Source: PALSA-1006 sp036171275
GTDB lineage: Bacteria; Pseudomonadota; Gammaproteobacteria; Burkholderiales; Gallionellaceae
DNA: 39,110 nt
NCBI GenBank assembly: GCA_036171275.1
Contig: JAVHQT010000057.1
Span: forward strand, 1-39,110
Direction: 5' to 3'
Shown here piece by piece: positions 23,839 through 32,369 of this stretch. Position numbers and translations under genes: made by a program. Within the stretch, counting starts at the first letter, position 1. Each line of letters begins with the position of its first letter. Under the pieces are notes generated by a model that ran no database searches, was not told where the DNA came from, and saw only the letters and a list, made by a program, of their open reading frames with translations.

Positions 23839-25512
23839 ATGAAGCCCCATTTGTACCGATTCCTGTTGCCAGTTTCCCTGCTTAGCGTCGCTTCGCCCTT
23901 GGCTTGCGCCTTGAGTATTGGCGACATTGTTCTGAGTAGCTATTTGAATGAACCGTTAAAAGCCCAGATCGACATTCAACTCAATGACGGCGAAGCAATT
24001 GATGATTCATGTATTACCCTCGCCGCCGCCGATGGGAGTGCGCTGAGCAGACTTGGCAATTTACCCATCAATACAATTCGGCTGCAATACCAGGCTAGCC
24101 AACACGTCATTGAGCTCACTTCTAGCCAAGAATTTAGAGACCCTTACGCGATATTTCAGTTAAAAATCAATTGCTTACAATATGGAAATGTTTTAAAAAC
24201 TTTTACTGTTTTGCCTGAATTTAACCCGCAACCACAGGCGTCAAGTGCCGAACAGAATCAACCGCCCATTGTGGTTATGCCCATCGAAACGAGTTCAGTC
24301 GTTTTGAGTACGACCACGCTGGAAACGTTGCCGGTTGCACCGAAAACACAGCCACTTTCCCACCCCAAAAAACCGCGAGCCGTGCCGTATTTACCCGTGG
24401 CGCGTTCACTCAAAAAATTTAAACTTCCGCCTTTCGGACTTAAACTTTCTAGCGAACCTTTAGATTTAACGCGTTTTCCCAGCCTGAATCAGGAAACCCG
24501 CGATTGGTTAGCAGCGCAAAAAGGTTTACTGAACGAAACAGTGCCGGGCAGCTATCTGCTGACCTTAAGCCAAGATTTGGCGCGCACCAAACACGCGCTA
24601 GAAAACGCCAAATTGCAATTATCAGCGCAAGCGCTTACCGCGCCAAAATCACCCACCGGTCCTGCCACTGAAGGCTTTTTAAACACTACGCTTGCGTTTT
24701 TACAACAATGGAAAATGCTGCTGATCGCGATTGCCATGTCTCTGACGGCCTGGCTGATATACCGAGCGACGCAAAATTATCGGGCAACCGGGATTCATTT
24801 GACTTCATCGACGCAAAAAAACAACGCCGCCACCACTGCCGCGCTGAATAAGAACTCAGATTTAGCGGCCTCTGAAATGAGCGTGCAGGAAGAAGCCGAG
24901 CTGTACACAATTTATGGTCATCCTGATAAAGGCATCAAGATATTGCGCGAATTTCTAACCGTTCAGCCTAATAGTGGCAAAATTTGGCTGCGCTTGTTGT
25001 CGATTTACGCTTCTCAAGGTTTGACACATGAATTTGAATTTGCGGCTAAAGAATTTAGTCGAACCAATAAAAACAGTGAAGCGTGGAAAATGGCGCAAGC
25101 GCTTGGGCGCACTTTAGATACGCATAATCCTCTGTATTTTGATAACATCACGCGCAGCAATATAGCGACTGACCTAGAGGAAAAACAAATTGGCAACATC
25201 TTGGTTGATCTAGGTCATCTCACGCCAGAAAATTTAGTCCAAGCTGAGAAAGAATTTAATGCTAAAAAACATGGACGTTTTGGGCATTTTTTGGTGGTAA
25301 AACAATTCATTAGCCATGAACAATTAGACCTAGCTGTTTTCAAACAACAATCAATCTTTCGTCCTCAGAAAGTAGCCGCGCTGGCAGAGCTTCCCTCGCT
25401 AGACCTTGATTTGGATCTGCCGCCCATCAATGCCAGCGAAGGTGATCATACAGCCAAACATGAACTTTTTGAATTTGATTGGGACTTTACCAAAAGTAAA
25501 ACAAAAGTCTAA
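23839..25512 (+). CDS. FimV-like envelope protein with C-terminal tandem MshEN-like motifs
   Basis: A 557-residue protein with a signal peptide to about 24, then a FimV N-terminal-type domain (LSIGDIVLSSYLNEPLKAQI, about 25-130). A proline-rich linker follows, then one membrane segment (about 293-309) and a cytoplasmic FimV-type TPR-like unit (EEAELYTIYGHPDKGIKIL ... ALGRTLDTHNPLYF, 351-434). It lacks a LysM and is about half the size of the FimV at 29142. The tail holds two 24-residue units, 450-473 and 480-503, spaced by six residues. These follow the RLGxxLVxxGxIxxxxLxxxLxxQ pattern of the c-di-GMP-binding MshEN domain of MshE/PilB-type ATPases. Unit 1 has QIG for RLG and Phe for the last Gln; unit 2 has Gln for the central Gly. 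Binding is therefore plausible but unproven. The gene is divergent from sdhC and convergent with a cyclase gene. Confidence 0.8.
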   Translation: MKPHLYRFLLPVSLLSVASPLACALSIGDIVLSSYLNEPLKAQIDIQLNDGEAIDDSCITLAAADGSALSRLGNLPINTIRLQYQASQHVIELTSSQEFRDPYAIFQLKINCLQYGNVLKTFTVLPEFNPQPQASSAEQNQPPIVVMPIETSSVVLSTTTLETLPVAPKTQPLSHPKKPRAVPYLPVARSLKKFKLPPFGLKLSSEPLDLTRFPSLNQETRDWLAAQKGLLNETVPGSYLLTLSQDLARTKHALENAKLQLSAQALTAPKSPTGPATEGFLNTTLAFLQQWKMLLIAIAMSLTAWLIYRATQNYRATGIHLTSSTQKNNAATTAALNKNSDLAASEMSVQEEAELYTIYGHPDKGIKILREFLTVQPNSGKIWLRLLSIYASQGLTHEFEFAAKEFSRTNKNSEAWKMAQALGRTLDTHNPLYFDNITRSNIATDLEEKQIGNILVDLGHLTPENLVQAEKEFNAKKHGRFGHFLVVKQFISHEQLDLAVFKQQSIFRPQKVAALAELPSLDLDLDLPPINASEGDHTAKHELFEFDWDFTKSKTKV

Positions 25513-25603
25513 AGGGCGCCGCTAAAGAGCAGTCAGCGCATCGTTAACCGAGATAAGCGCGCAAATCGACTTATCCAGCACATACGCTTACCGAGCAAAT
25601 CCT

Positions 25604-27589
25604 TTAATCCAGCAAATCCACCAACGCAGCAAAAACCATCGGATCAAAAACCCCTTTTTCCATTTCGCGACGAATTTCACCCAGTGCAGCGCTGCGTTCC
25701 CAGGCTTCGCGATAAGGTCGCCACGAAGTGAGTGCATCATAGGCATCGACGACCGCAATAATGCGCGAACCCAGTGGAATAGTGTCAGCCTGACATTCAT
25801 TTGGATAACCGCCTTGCCCGTTAAAATGCTCGTGACTGTAGCGAACCATGGTCAATACCGCCGGATTGTCATAGCCCATTTTGCGCATTTGCCGACAGGA
25901 TTCATCGGGATGGCGACGAATTGCTTCAAACTCGCCAGTCGATAAACCGCCGCGACGATTACGCAATGCAGGCGAAATAAGTTCTTTGCCAATATCAGCC
26001 AAAAAGGCGGCGTGCATGATGTCGCGCTTTTCACTTTCTGTCAGGCATAAATAATCAGCAATGGCGTAGGATAAAACAGCCACGACACGCGACTGCCCTA
26101 CACTGCCATCAACCACCTCTGAGGGCAACACCACTTCTTCAGGAATGTTGATATACGAGCTAACTTCATGATATTTATCATAAAAATGTTGCGGGAATTT
26201 ATCTCGATTAAGCAGAGGGTCTTTCATCGCCAAGACTTCAAAAACTTCAACCCGTTGCTGTTTACCTTTTACGCTGATTTTATCTTGCGCCTTTAGCTTA
26301 AGCCCCGCTTCGGCATAAGCAATTTTATATTGATCGTTACTTGGCGCTAAACGCAAAGCCGTTTCAAAGCGAGTTTGTGCTTCCAGCGGTTCTTGAATCT
26401 GCAAATGGATTTGCCCCATTTGGAAATGCAAATCCGCATCGTCTGGCTGCAGCAATAAGGCTTGATTTAAGCGATCCAGTTCTTGTTCTTTTTTGACATC
26501 GAGGTGCTCCTGTAATGAAAAATCGCGGCATTTCTTAAGCTCAAAAAAGCGCCCGATTTCATCACAGGTTGCACGATCAATCACAATTGCGCCTGGCGTA
26601 CAGTAACGCTCCAACCGCGCTGCCAAATTAACAATGTCACCAATTGCAGTATACGACTGACGACGAGAACCGCCGATCAAGCCAGCAATGGCTGCGCCCG
26701 AGGCAATGCCGACGCGCATTTGCCAAGGATGCGCATTGTCTTTCAAGACTTTTTGCATTTTTACGGCACACACCACTGCCATTAAAGTATGCATGGCATA
26801 TTCTATCGGGGCACCAAATTCGCACATAATGCCATCGCCCATGTACTTATCAATATGACCGTGATAAGCAAGCATCAGCGGTTCCATGTCTTGCAAATAG
26901 CGGTTCAAATCAGCGACCACGTTTTCCGGCTGCATCCGTTCCGAGTAGGTAGTGAAGCCGACTAAATCAACAAACATCACACTCATTTGGCGTTTTTCAT
27001 TGCGCAAGCGCCCTTCAATCATCAGGTTGACTACGGCCGAATCCATGGTGCTATACAAAGCTGATTCGACTTTGCCTTTGAGCTTTTCGACAGCGGCTTT
27101 CGATTGTTGCAACTCTAAGGTGCGCTCTTCGACCCGTTGTTCTAGATTTTGATTGGTATCGCGTAGCTGCAAATTGCTTTCCTTTAACTCTTGCTGGCTC
27201 TGCGCTAACTGCTGATTTAAAGAATGCGCATTGGCAATTTGTAAACGTAAATTGTCTTGCAAGCGCCCCACTACCGAAGCAGACAAAAGCAAGAAACAGC
27301 TCCAAATAAGCAAATGTAAAAATAATTCAAGCGTGGTTTGTTCGGTAATAAAGGCTTGCGGATCGAGCAACATGTAGCCAAAAATCATCACAGAACAAAA
27401 AACTGCGCCCAGCATTGCCCGTTTTTGCCCGAGGTAATACGCCCCCAAAATAATGGGCAAAAAATAGAAATTCAGAAAGGCAATTTTATGGGGCACAAAG
27501 TAGTTGATGCCACTGGTAACCAGCAAAATCACCAACACAAAAATATGCTCAAAATATTGGTTGATGTATTTTTTAACCGGATCAATCAT
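25604..27589 (-). CDS. Membrane class III adenylate/guanylate cyclase fused to TPR and degenerate HD-GYP domain
   Basis: A 661-residue protein with about four N-terminal membrane segments (17-105, MASE-like), a coiled-coil (115-175), and a class III cyclase domain (about 195-350). The metal Asp residues are in VMFVDLVGFTTY (208) and KYMGDGIMCEFG (252). Lys248 and Asp318 (YTAIGDIVNLAARLE) fit adenine specificity, and Asn321 and Arg325 are the expected transition-state residues. A TPR region (about 365-435) follows, then an HD-GYP-like domain (about 485-660). The HD pair is replaced by Ala-Asp (AAFLADIGKE), and the HHExxxGxGYP stretch reads SHEHFNGQGGYP, so at least two His ligands are missing. 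c-di-GMP hydrolysis is unlikely, but binding is possible. I expect cAMP synthesis. The fusion of the two messenger families is unusual in my knowledge. Confidence 0.88.
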   Translation of the reverse strand: MIDPVKKYINQYFEHIFVLVILLVTSGINYFVPHKIAFLNFYFLPIILGAYYLGQKRAMLGAVFCSVMIFGYMLLDPQAFITEQTTLELFLHLLIWSCFLLLSASVVGRLQDNLRLQIANAHSLNQQLAQSQQELKESNLQLRDTNQNLEQRVEERTLELQQSKAAVEKLKGKVESALYSTMDSAVVNLMIEGRLRNEKRQMSVMFVDLVGFTTYSERMQPENVVADLNRYLQDMEPLMLAYHGHIDKYMGDGIMCEFGAPIEYAMHTLMAVVCAVKMQKVLKDNAHPWQMRVGIASGAAIAGLIGGSRRQSYTAIGDIVNLAARLERYCTPGAIVIDRATCDEIGRFFELKKCRDFSLQEHLDVKKEQELDRLNQALLLQPDDADLHFQMGQIHLQIQEPLEAQTRFETALRLAPSNDQYKIAYAEAGLKLKAQDKISVKGKQQRVEVFEVLAMKDPLLNRDKFPQHFYDKYHEVSSYINIPEEVVLPSEVVDGSVGQSRVVAVLSYAIADYLCLTESEKRDIMHAAFLADIGKELISPALRNRRGGLSTGEFEAIRRHPDESCRQMRKMGYDNPAVLTMVRYSHEHFNGQGGYPNECQADTIPLGSRIIAVVDAYDALTSWRPYREAWERSAALGEIRREMEKGVFDPMVFAALVDLLD

Positions 27590-27673
27590 GATTATTTACC
27601 CAAAAATTATTAAAATATCCTTAATAATCATATACTTAAAATATATAATGTTGCGAAAAAAATTCGCACTATT

Positions 27674-28468
27674 TCAGTCTTTGCTCACAGCAAAATCACG
27701 AACCGACGCGGATTGCTGCGGCAATAACCAGCGTGCATCGTAGTGCACGTGGCGCAAATATAAGCCATCAGGGGAAAAAGTGGGGGCAGCTAAATGGCGT
27801 TGCTTTGCCAGCAAAATAGCTTGAATCCAGTCTGCAGGATAACGAGCTTTACCAATATAAACCAAACAGCCGACGATATTACGCACCATGTGATGTAAAA
27901 AAGCATTGGCGGTTAAATTAAAAACGAGGGTCTGATCCTGCTGATGAATATCAAGTTGTGAAAGGGTTTTTACCGGTGATTTAGCCTGACATTCAGCAGC
28001 TCGAAAAGCACTAAAATCATGCTCGCCCAACAAAAATTCTGCCCCTTTGCGCATGGCGGCAACATCCAGCGGCGCGTGAAACCAGCCTGCTTTTCCCTGT
28101 TCTAAAGCTAATTTAGTTGGGCGATTAACCAAAACATATTGATAGCTGCGGGCTTGTGCTGAAAAACGAGCATGAAAATCTGCCGTCACTTCTTGCGCCC
28201 ACAACACGGCAATGCTGCGCGGCAGCAAGGCGTTCACACCGCGCACCCAAGCACTCAGCGGTCGCGCTACTTGCGTATCAAAATGAATCACTTGTTCTAA
28301 AGCGTGCACGCCAGTGTCGGTTCGTCCGGCGGCAATAACGGTGATTGGCGCCGCTGCAATTTGGCTCAGAGCCGCTTGCAAAACAGCTTGCACCGTTAAT
28401 CCTTGCGCCTGACTTTGCCAGCCCCAATAGCCCTGACCGTCATATTCGATGCCCAAAACAATTCTCAT
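27674..28468 (-). CDS. truA: tRNA pseudouridine(38-40) synthase
   Basis: The enzyme isomerises uridines 38-40 of the anticodon stem in many tRNAs. Its 264 residues are the usual length. The catalytic Asp lies in AGRTDTGVHALEQVIHFDT near residue 51, and FLHHMVRNIVGCLVYIGKARY near 195-215 is the second family motif. The start overlaps the stop of the CbiQ-like gene by one base (TAATG), so translation is coupled. In many beta- and gammaproteobacteria truA follows fimV, usually with trpF after it. Here trpF is absent and a CbiQ-like gene lies between. Confidence 0.96.
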   Translation of the reverse strand: MRIVLGIEYDGQGYWGWQSQAQGLTVQAVLQAALSQIAAAPITVIAAGRTDTGVHALEQVIHFDTQVARPLSAWVRGVNALLPRSIAVLWAQEVTADFHARFSAQARSYQYVLVNRPTKLALEQGKAGWFHAPLDVAAMRKGAEFLLGEHDFSAFRAAECQAKSPVKTLSQLDIHQQDQTLVFNLTANAFLHHMVRNIVGCLVYIGKARYPADWIQAILLAKQRHLAAPTFSPDGLYLRHVHYDARWLLPQQSASVRDFAVSKD

Positions 28469-29091
28469 TACACTGCACCTATTAACAGCGCTGCCGCTAG
28501 TAGCAGCACCAGAAAATCAATGCTTTTAAAGCGTTGTAAATTCAATGAAACTTCAATTAAATCAGCTGGTTGAGGGATTAAAGCGAGCTGCAAAGTTGTG
28601 CGCCATTCGAGCGAATTTTGTTGCAACAAGATTTCTGAATAATACAAAGTTAACGCCAAGCGCACTGCCACGCGCTCGCGCGCGATACCAAGCCATTTGA
28701 GCGGAGAAAATAAAACATACAGCGCACTCATGAGCTGATCGCGATTAAGGTAAGTGAGCAAAATAGAAAGGCTGATGAGTACACACAGAAAACGAGAAAT
28801 TTGCAACAATCCATCAATCACCCCTTCGCGGGACGGACTGGGTAATTCAAAAAAAGACCAAATCGCTACACCGGGTGTCGCAAAAGCGTAAATAAAAAAC
28901 AACGAGAAAAAAATCCAGCGCGTGCGCCGCAGCAAATTTACTAAACGAGGTGGTCGAAGTAGGAACGCCAGCAGCAGTAGGAAAGCAGTGATCGCCACCA
29001 AAAGCGGCGGTAACACAGACTGCACACGCATCGCAACGCTCATCCACATCAGCACCAAGACCGCAGGATGAGGATTTAGAGTGTTAAACAC
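28468..29091 (-). CDS. CbiQ/EcfT-like membrane protein
   Basis: A 207-residue protein with about five hydrophobic stretches in its first 130 residues and near the end. The general pattern is that of CbiQ/EcfT energy-coupling transporter T-components: N-terminal LNPHPAVLVLM, LLQISRFLCVLISLSILLTY, and the cytoplasmic amphipathic region MSALYVLFSPLKWLGIARERVAVRLALTL. T-components normally work with two ATPases and an S-component, and none is encoded nearby. It starts with GTG at 29091 with no strong ribosome-binding site. It lies between fimV and truA and overlaps truA by one base. Function is unknown; the family link is by pattern only. Confidence 0.65.
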   Translation of the reverse strand: MFNTLNPHPAVLVLMWMSVAMRVQSVLPPLLVAITAFLLLLAFLLRPPRLVNLLRRTRWIFFSLFFIYAFATPGVAIWSFFELPSPSREGVIDGLLQISRFLCVLISLSILLTYLNRDQLMSALYVLFSPLKWLGIARERVAVRLALTLYYSEILLQQNSLEWRTTLQLALIPQPADLIEVSLNLQRFKSIDFLVLLLAAALLIGAV

Positions 29092-29141
29092 TAAAAATTA
29101 CTCAATATAATCAACAGCTTGCAAAATAAATTGACGACTAA

Positions 29142-32135
29142 TTAAACTAGTTGCTGAATTAAGTCTTCGGCTGTTTGACGTTGAGTTTCATCACCTTCTA
29201 ATACTACTTCAGCCAAAATTTCTCGCGCGCCGTCTAAATCGCCCATTTCTTGATAGGCTTTTGCCAAATCAAGTTTGGTTGCAACCTCTTGCCATTGTGC
29301 ATTTTTTACCGCAGTTTGCTCAGGTTCAAGCATTGTGGCGGCTTCATCTAATTCCAAACTAATGTCACTCAAACCCAAATCTTGGATTGCGGTAGCCGGC
29401 ACGGGCGCTGTCTGAGGCAGGCTATCTTGCGGAAAATCAAGGCTAAATGATTCATTTATCTGCTGCAAATCTGCAATATTTTCAACCGGTGCTGCCGGTA
29501 AAGCAGTGCGCTCGCCAGTTACGTCAAAGATTAAATCATCCAAACTTTGCGCTGGTGCTGGGTCAGAAACTATTTCTATTGCAGCAGGTTCTGCGAATGG
29601 CGCAGGTGCATCTCCCGCCTGAGGCGCAATCATTTCAGCTTCAAGTTCTGGTTGCGGTTCAAGCTCTAGCTCCAGTTCTGGTTCAACCACCGAGGCAACA
29701 GCTGGCGTATTGGCTGGTTCAGCGAATGCCGCCACTTCTGGCTCAGCGATTGGCGCAAGCACTTTCTCAGCTTGTGGCTGCGAAGCCGTCAAATCGAAAT
29801 CCATTTCAGGCATGACAAATTCGGCAACCGCTTCAGTTTCGGGTAAGTCAGGCACCGTCGCATGGGTTTCTGTTAAATCAAAATCCATGGCAGTGAGGTT
29901 CGATGAGGAATCCTGCGCATTCGGGGTGACAGGCTGAACTTCAGGTGAAATTGCAGACAAATCAAAGTCCATTGTGGATAACTCAAGTGCTTCTGGCGCA
30001 GGCGCATTGCCACCAGGATGCGTGGCAGTAATGTCAAAATCCATCGGCTCAAGCTGCGCAGACTGAATTTCATCTGTCGAGATAATCATGGTGTGGTCAC
30101 CACCGTCGAATTGTTGTCCCATGTCCAAATCTAAATCGGTCATCAAGGGCGTCTCAGCTTCGGTTGCGGCGTTACCAAAATCCAAATCAAAATCTACAAC
30201 GGGCGCAGCAGGTTCAAGTGCTTGCACGGATGGGCTATCCGTCATGTGATCGGTATCAGCGCCATAAAGCGGGTTGGTTGGATCAAAGCTACGCCCGAGC
30301 GCTGCCGCTTTAGACCATTCCGCTGGATGGGGTTGTAACTCTAAAGCAAGTGCTTGAAAAGATTGAGTATCTTCTCTTGAAGCAAAAACAGATAACAGCT
30401 TTAATTTAGCGAGAATATTGTCTGGGTTTTTCAGTAACACCCCTCGGAGTAACTCTTCCGCTTGCTTGTCTCTCCCAAAGCTCAAAAATAATTCTGCTTC
30501 AACCAGTGGGTCAACTTCGCCCGTTTCCGCATTTGGAATCACCGGCGCGGCGGCCATATTGGTAAAGTCACCCGTTTCTGGAGAAGGCGCAACCGGTTCA
30601 GCAATTCGCGCCAAAGCATTCACCGATTGTTGCGCTTTGCTAGGCAGCACCGCCTCTTCTTTAGCGCGCCGAAAACGCATCCAAGCTAACGAACCCAAAC
30701 CCAGCACAACCGCAGCTCCACCGCCCAAATACTGTGGATTAGACAGTACGGTGTCGATTATAGAAGGAGACGGTACGTCTATTTTAGGAGCAGGAACGGC
30801 CACTTTGGGTTTAACCGCTGGCACTGAACTAGCGACAACCGCCGACGCGACATTCACCGAACTGACCGACGCCACCGCTGATCCCGACTGGACAGCGGAG
30901 CTGGCTGCCACCGCACTAATCGGCGCTGAAGCCGCTGCTTGATTTTTTAAATCCACTAAACGCTGCATATCGGCAATATTTTTTTCTAATGCGGCGCTGC
31001 GTTGCTGGGTATCGTGTGCCGCTTTGGCACGGGCAACAGCCTCTTCTTCTCTGGCATTCGCTTGATCTTGCGCCGATTGTTGTCCACCGGGTGAAACACG
31101 ATCGCCCACCGCTTCTCCTTTAGACAAGCGCAATACTTCTTGAGCATTGGGTTTCACAGTCGGAGTCTGCTCTGCAATTCGAGGGGTAATTTTTCCAGTC
31201 ACGGCTTGCCGAGGATGATTCTCATCGGACTGATTACGCACCGCAGCTAACTTTTGACGATAAGCATTCCAATCAACCACGTGAACGTGAACGTCCTGTG
31301 CAGCGGTCTTTTGACTCAACTGAGCAAGCTCCGCTTCGCCCGGCACGCGCAAAATTTTTCCGACCCGAAGTCGATTCATATTTTTGCCCTCGAATGCGCT
31401 TTTATTCGCACGATACAAGGCAACCAACATCTTTTCCAAGCTCACGTCAGGTGACTTATTTCGCCGCGCAAGGGCGCTTAGCGTATCGCCGCGCTTCACT
31501 CTTATTGACCCATGCGCACTGGGTACACTCACTAATTTAGGTTTAATGGCGAGCGGAACAGTCTCAATTTTGGCAGCGGGCACAGGAGTCTGTTCGGGCG
31601 CTACAGCGGGTGTTTCTGGCTGAGCGGGCAAGGGCTCAAGCGCGGCCGCCACGGCAGGAAGTGTTGCTGGCGCAGTCTCGGTCGGCATCACCGGTTCAAT
31701 CGGCTGAGCCGTCTGGACGGGTGGTTTTTCTGCGACAAATCCCGGTGGATCGAGTAAAAAAGTGTACTGGCGCAATAAACGCCCTGAAGCCCAATTTAAC
31801 TCGATTAACACACTGACAAAAGGTTCATTCAAAGGCTGATCTGAGCTCGCCTTAAGGTAAGCATCGCCATTCGTGCGCGTCATCAATTGAAATTTTAGCT
31901 TCGGCAAGCCGCGAGGATAGTCAATGCCAGCGCCTTTAAATGCTTCGATTGAGGCGAGTTGTGCAACCAAACTGGCTTTATCGGCGCGGTCAACCCCGAC
32001 CAATTCAATTTCTGCTTGCAGGGGTTGCCCTAAAGACGAACTGACCGTAATGCTACCAAAACCAACCGCAGCGACCAGGCCAGCCCAAGTTAATCCGATT
32101 AGCAAACCCCAAAACAATAGAAATGATTGACGCAT
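29142..32135 (-). CDS. fimV: FimV-type polar/pilus assembly protein with LysM
   Basis: A 997-residue protein. It has a signal peptide to about 23, an N-terminal FimV domain (FGSITVSSSLGQPLQAEIEL), a LysM for peptidoglycan binding (about 208-265, IRVKRGDTLSALARRN ... LRVGKILRVPG), a coiled-coil (about 360-400), and one membrane segment (about 468-486). A cytoplasmic TPR-like unit follows (VEAELFLSFGRDKQAEELL ... ALGRSFDPTNPLYG, 546-624). A long acidic region has repeated DFDL boxes (near 648, 699, 723, 750, 779), and the conserved C-terminal TPR is at about 945-995. FimV organises type IV pili, the type II secretion platform and polar signalling in related bacteria. AAGGGGGC precedes the ATG. 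The position between asd and truA is conserved in many relatives. Confidence 0.94.
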   Translation of the reverse strand: MRQSFLLFWGLLIGLTWAGLVAAVGFGSITVSSSLGQPLQAEIELVGVDRADKASLVAQLASIEAFKGAGIDYPRGLPKLKFQLMTRTNGDAYLKASSDQPLNEPFVSVLIELNWASGRLLRQYTFLLDPPGFVAEKPPVQTAQPIEPVMPTETAPATLPAVAAALEPLPAQPETPAVAPEQTPVPAAKIETVPLAIKPKLVSVPSAHGSIRVKRGDTLSALARRNKSPDVSLEKMLVALYRANKSAFEGKNMNRLRVGKILRVPGEAELAQLSQKTAAQDVHVHVVDWNAYRQKLAAVRNQSDENHPRQAVTGKITPRIAEQTPTVKPNAQEVLRLSKGEAVGDRVSPGGQQSAQDQANAREEEAVARAKAAHDTQQRSAALEKNIADMQRLVDLKNQAAASAPISAVAASSAVQSGSAVASVSSVNVASAVVASSVPAVKPKVAVPAPKIDVPSPSIIDTVLSNPQYLGGGAAVVLGLGSLAWMRFRRAKEEAVLPSKAQQSVNALARIAEPVAPSPETGDFTNMAAAPVIPNAETGEVDPLVEAELFLSFGRDKQAEELLRGVLLKNPDNILAKLKLLSVFASREDTQSFQALALELQPHPAEWSKAAALGRSFDPTNPLYGADTDHMTDSPSVQALEPAAPVVDFDLDFGNAATEAETPLMTDLDLDMGQQFDGGDHTMIISTDEIQSAQLEPMDFDITATHPGGNAPAPEALELSTMDFDLSAISPEVQPVTPNAQDSSSNLTAMDFDLTETHATVPDLPETEAVAEFVMPEMDFDLTASQPQAEKVLAPIAEPEVAAFAEPANTPAVASVVEPELELELEPQPELEAEMIAPQAGDAPAPFAEPAAIEIVSDPAPAQSLDDLIFDVTGERTALPAAPVENIADLQQINESFSLDFPQDSLPQTAPVPATAIQDLGLSDISLELDEAATMLEPEQTAVKNAQWQEVATKLDLAKAYQEMGDLDGAREILAEVVLEGDETQRQTAEDLIQQLV

Positions 32136-32369
32136 GTTGCCCCCTTTATCGCGGTTTATTGATCTAAAATTGCCAGCGAACTTGATTGATTAAATTGATC
32201 GTTGCAAGCTTTACTTGGCTATAAAAACTGCAATCTCATCCCTGTACATTCATCCAAATTTAAGATTGATGGATTATTTTATCGCAGATTAAAACCAAAA
32301 AACTCTTTAAAATCATGGTGTTATAATTTATTTTTGCGGGCTTAAAAAGCAAAGCTGAATTACGTCTGA

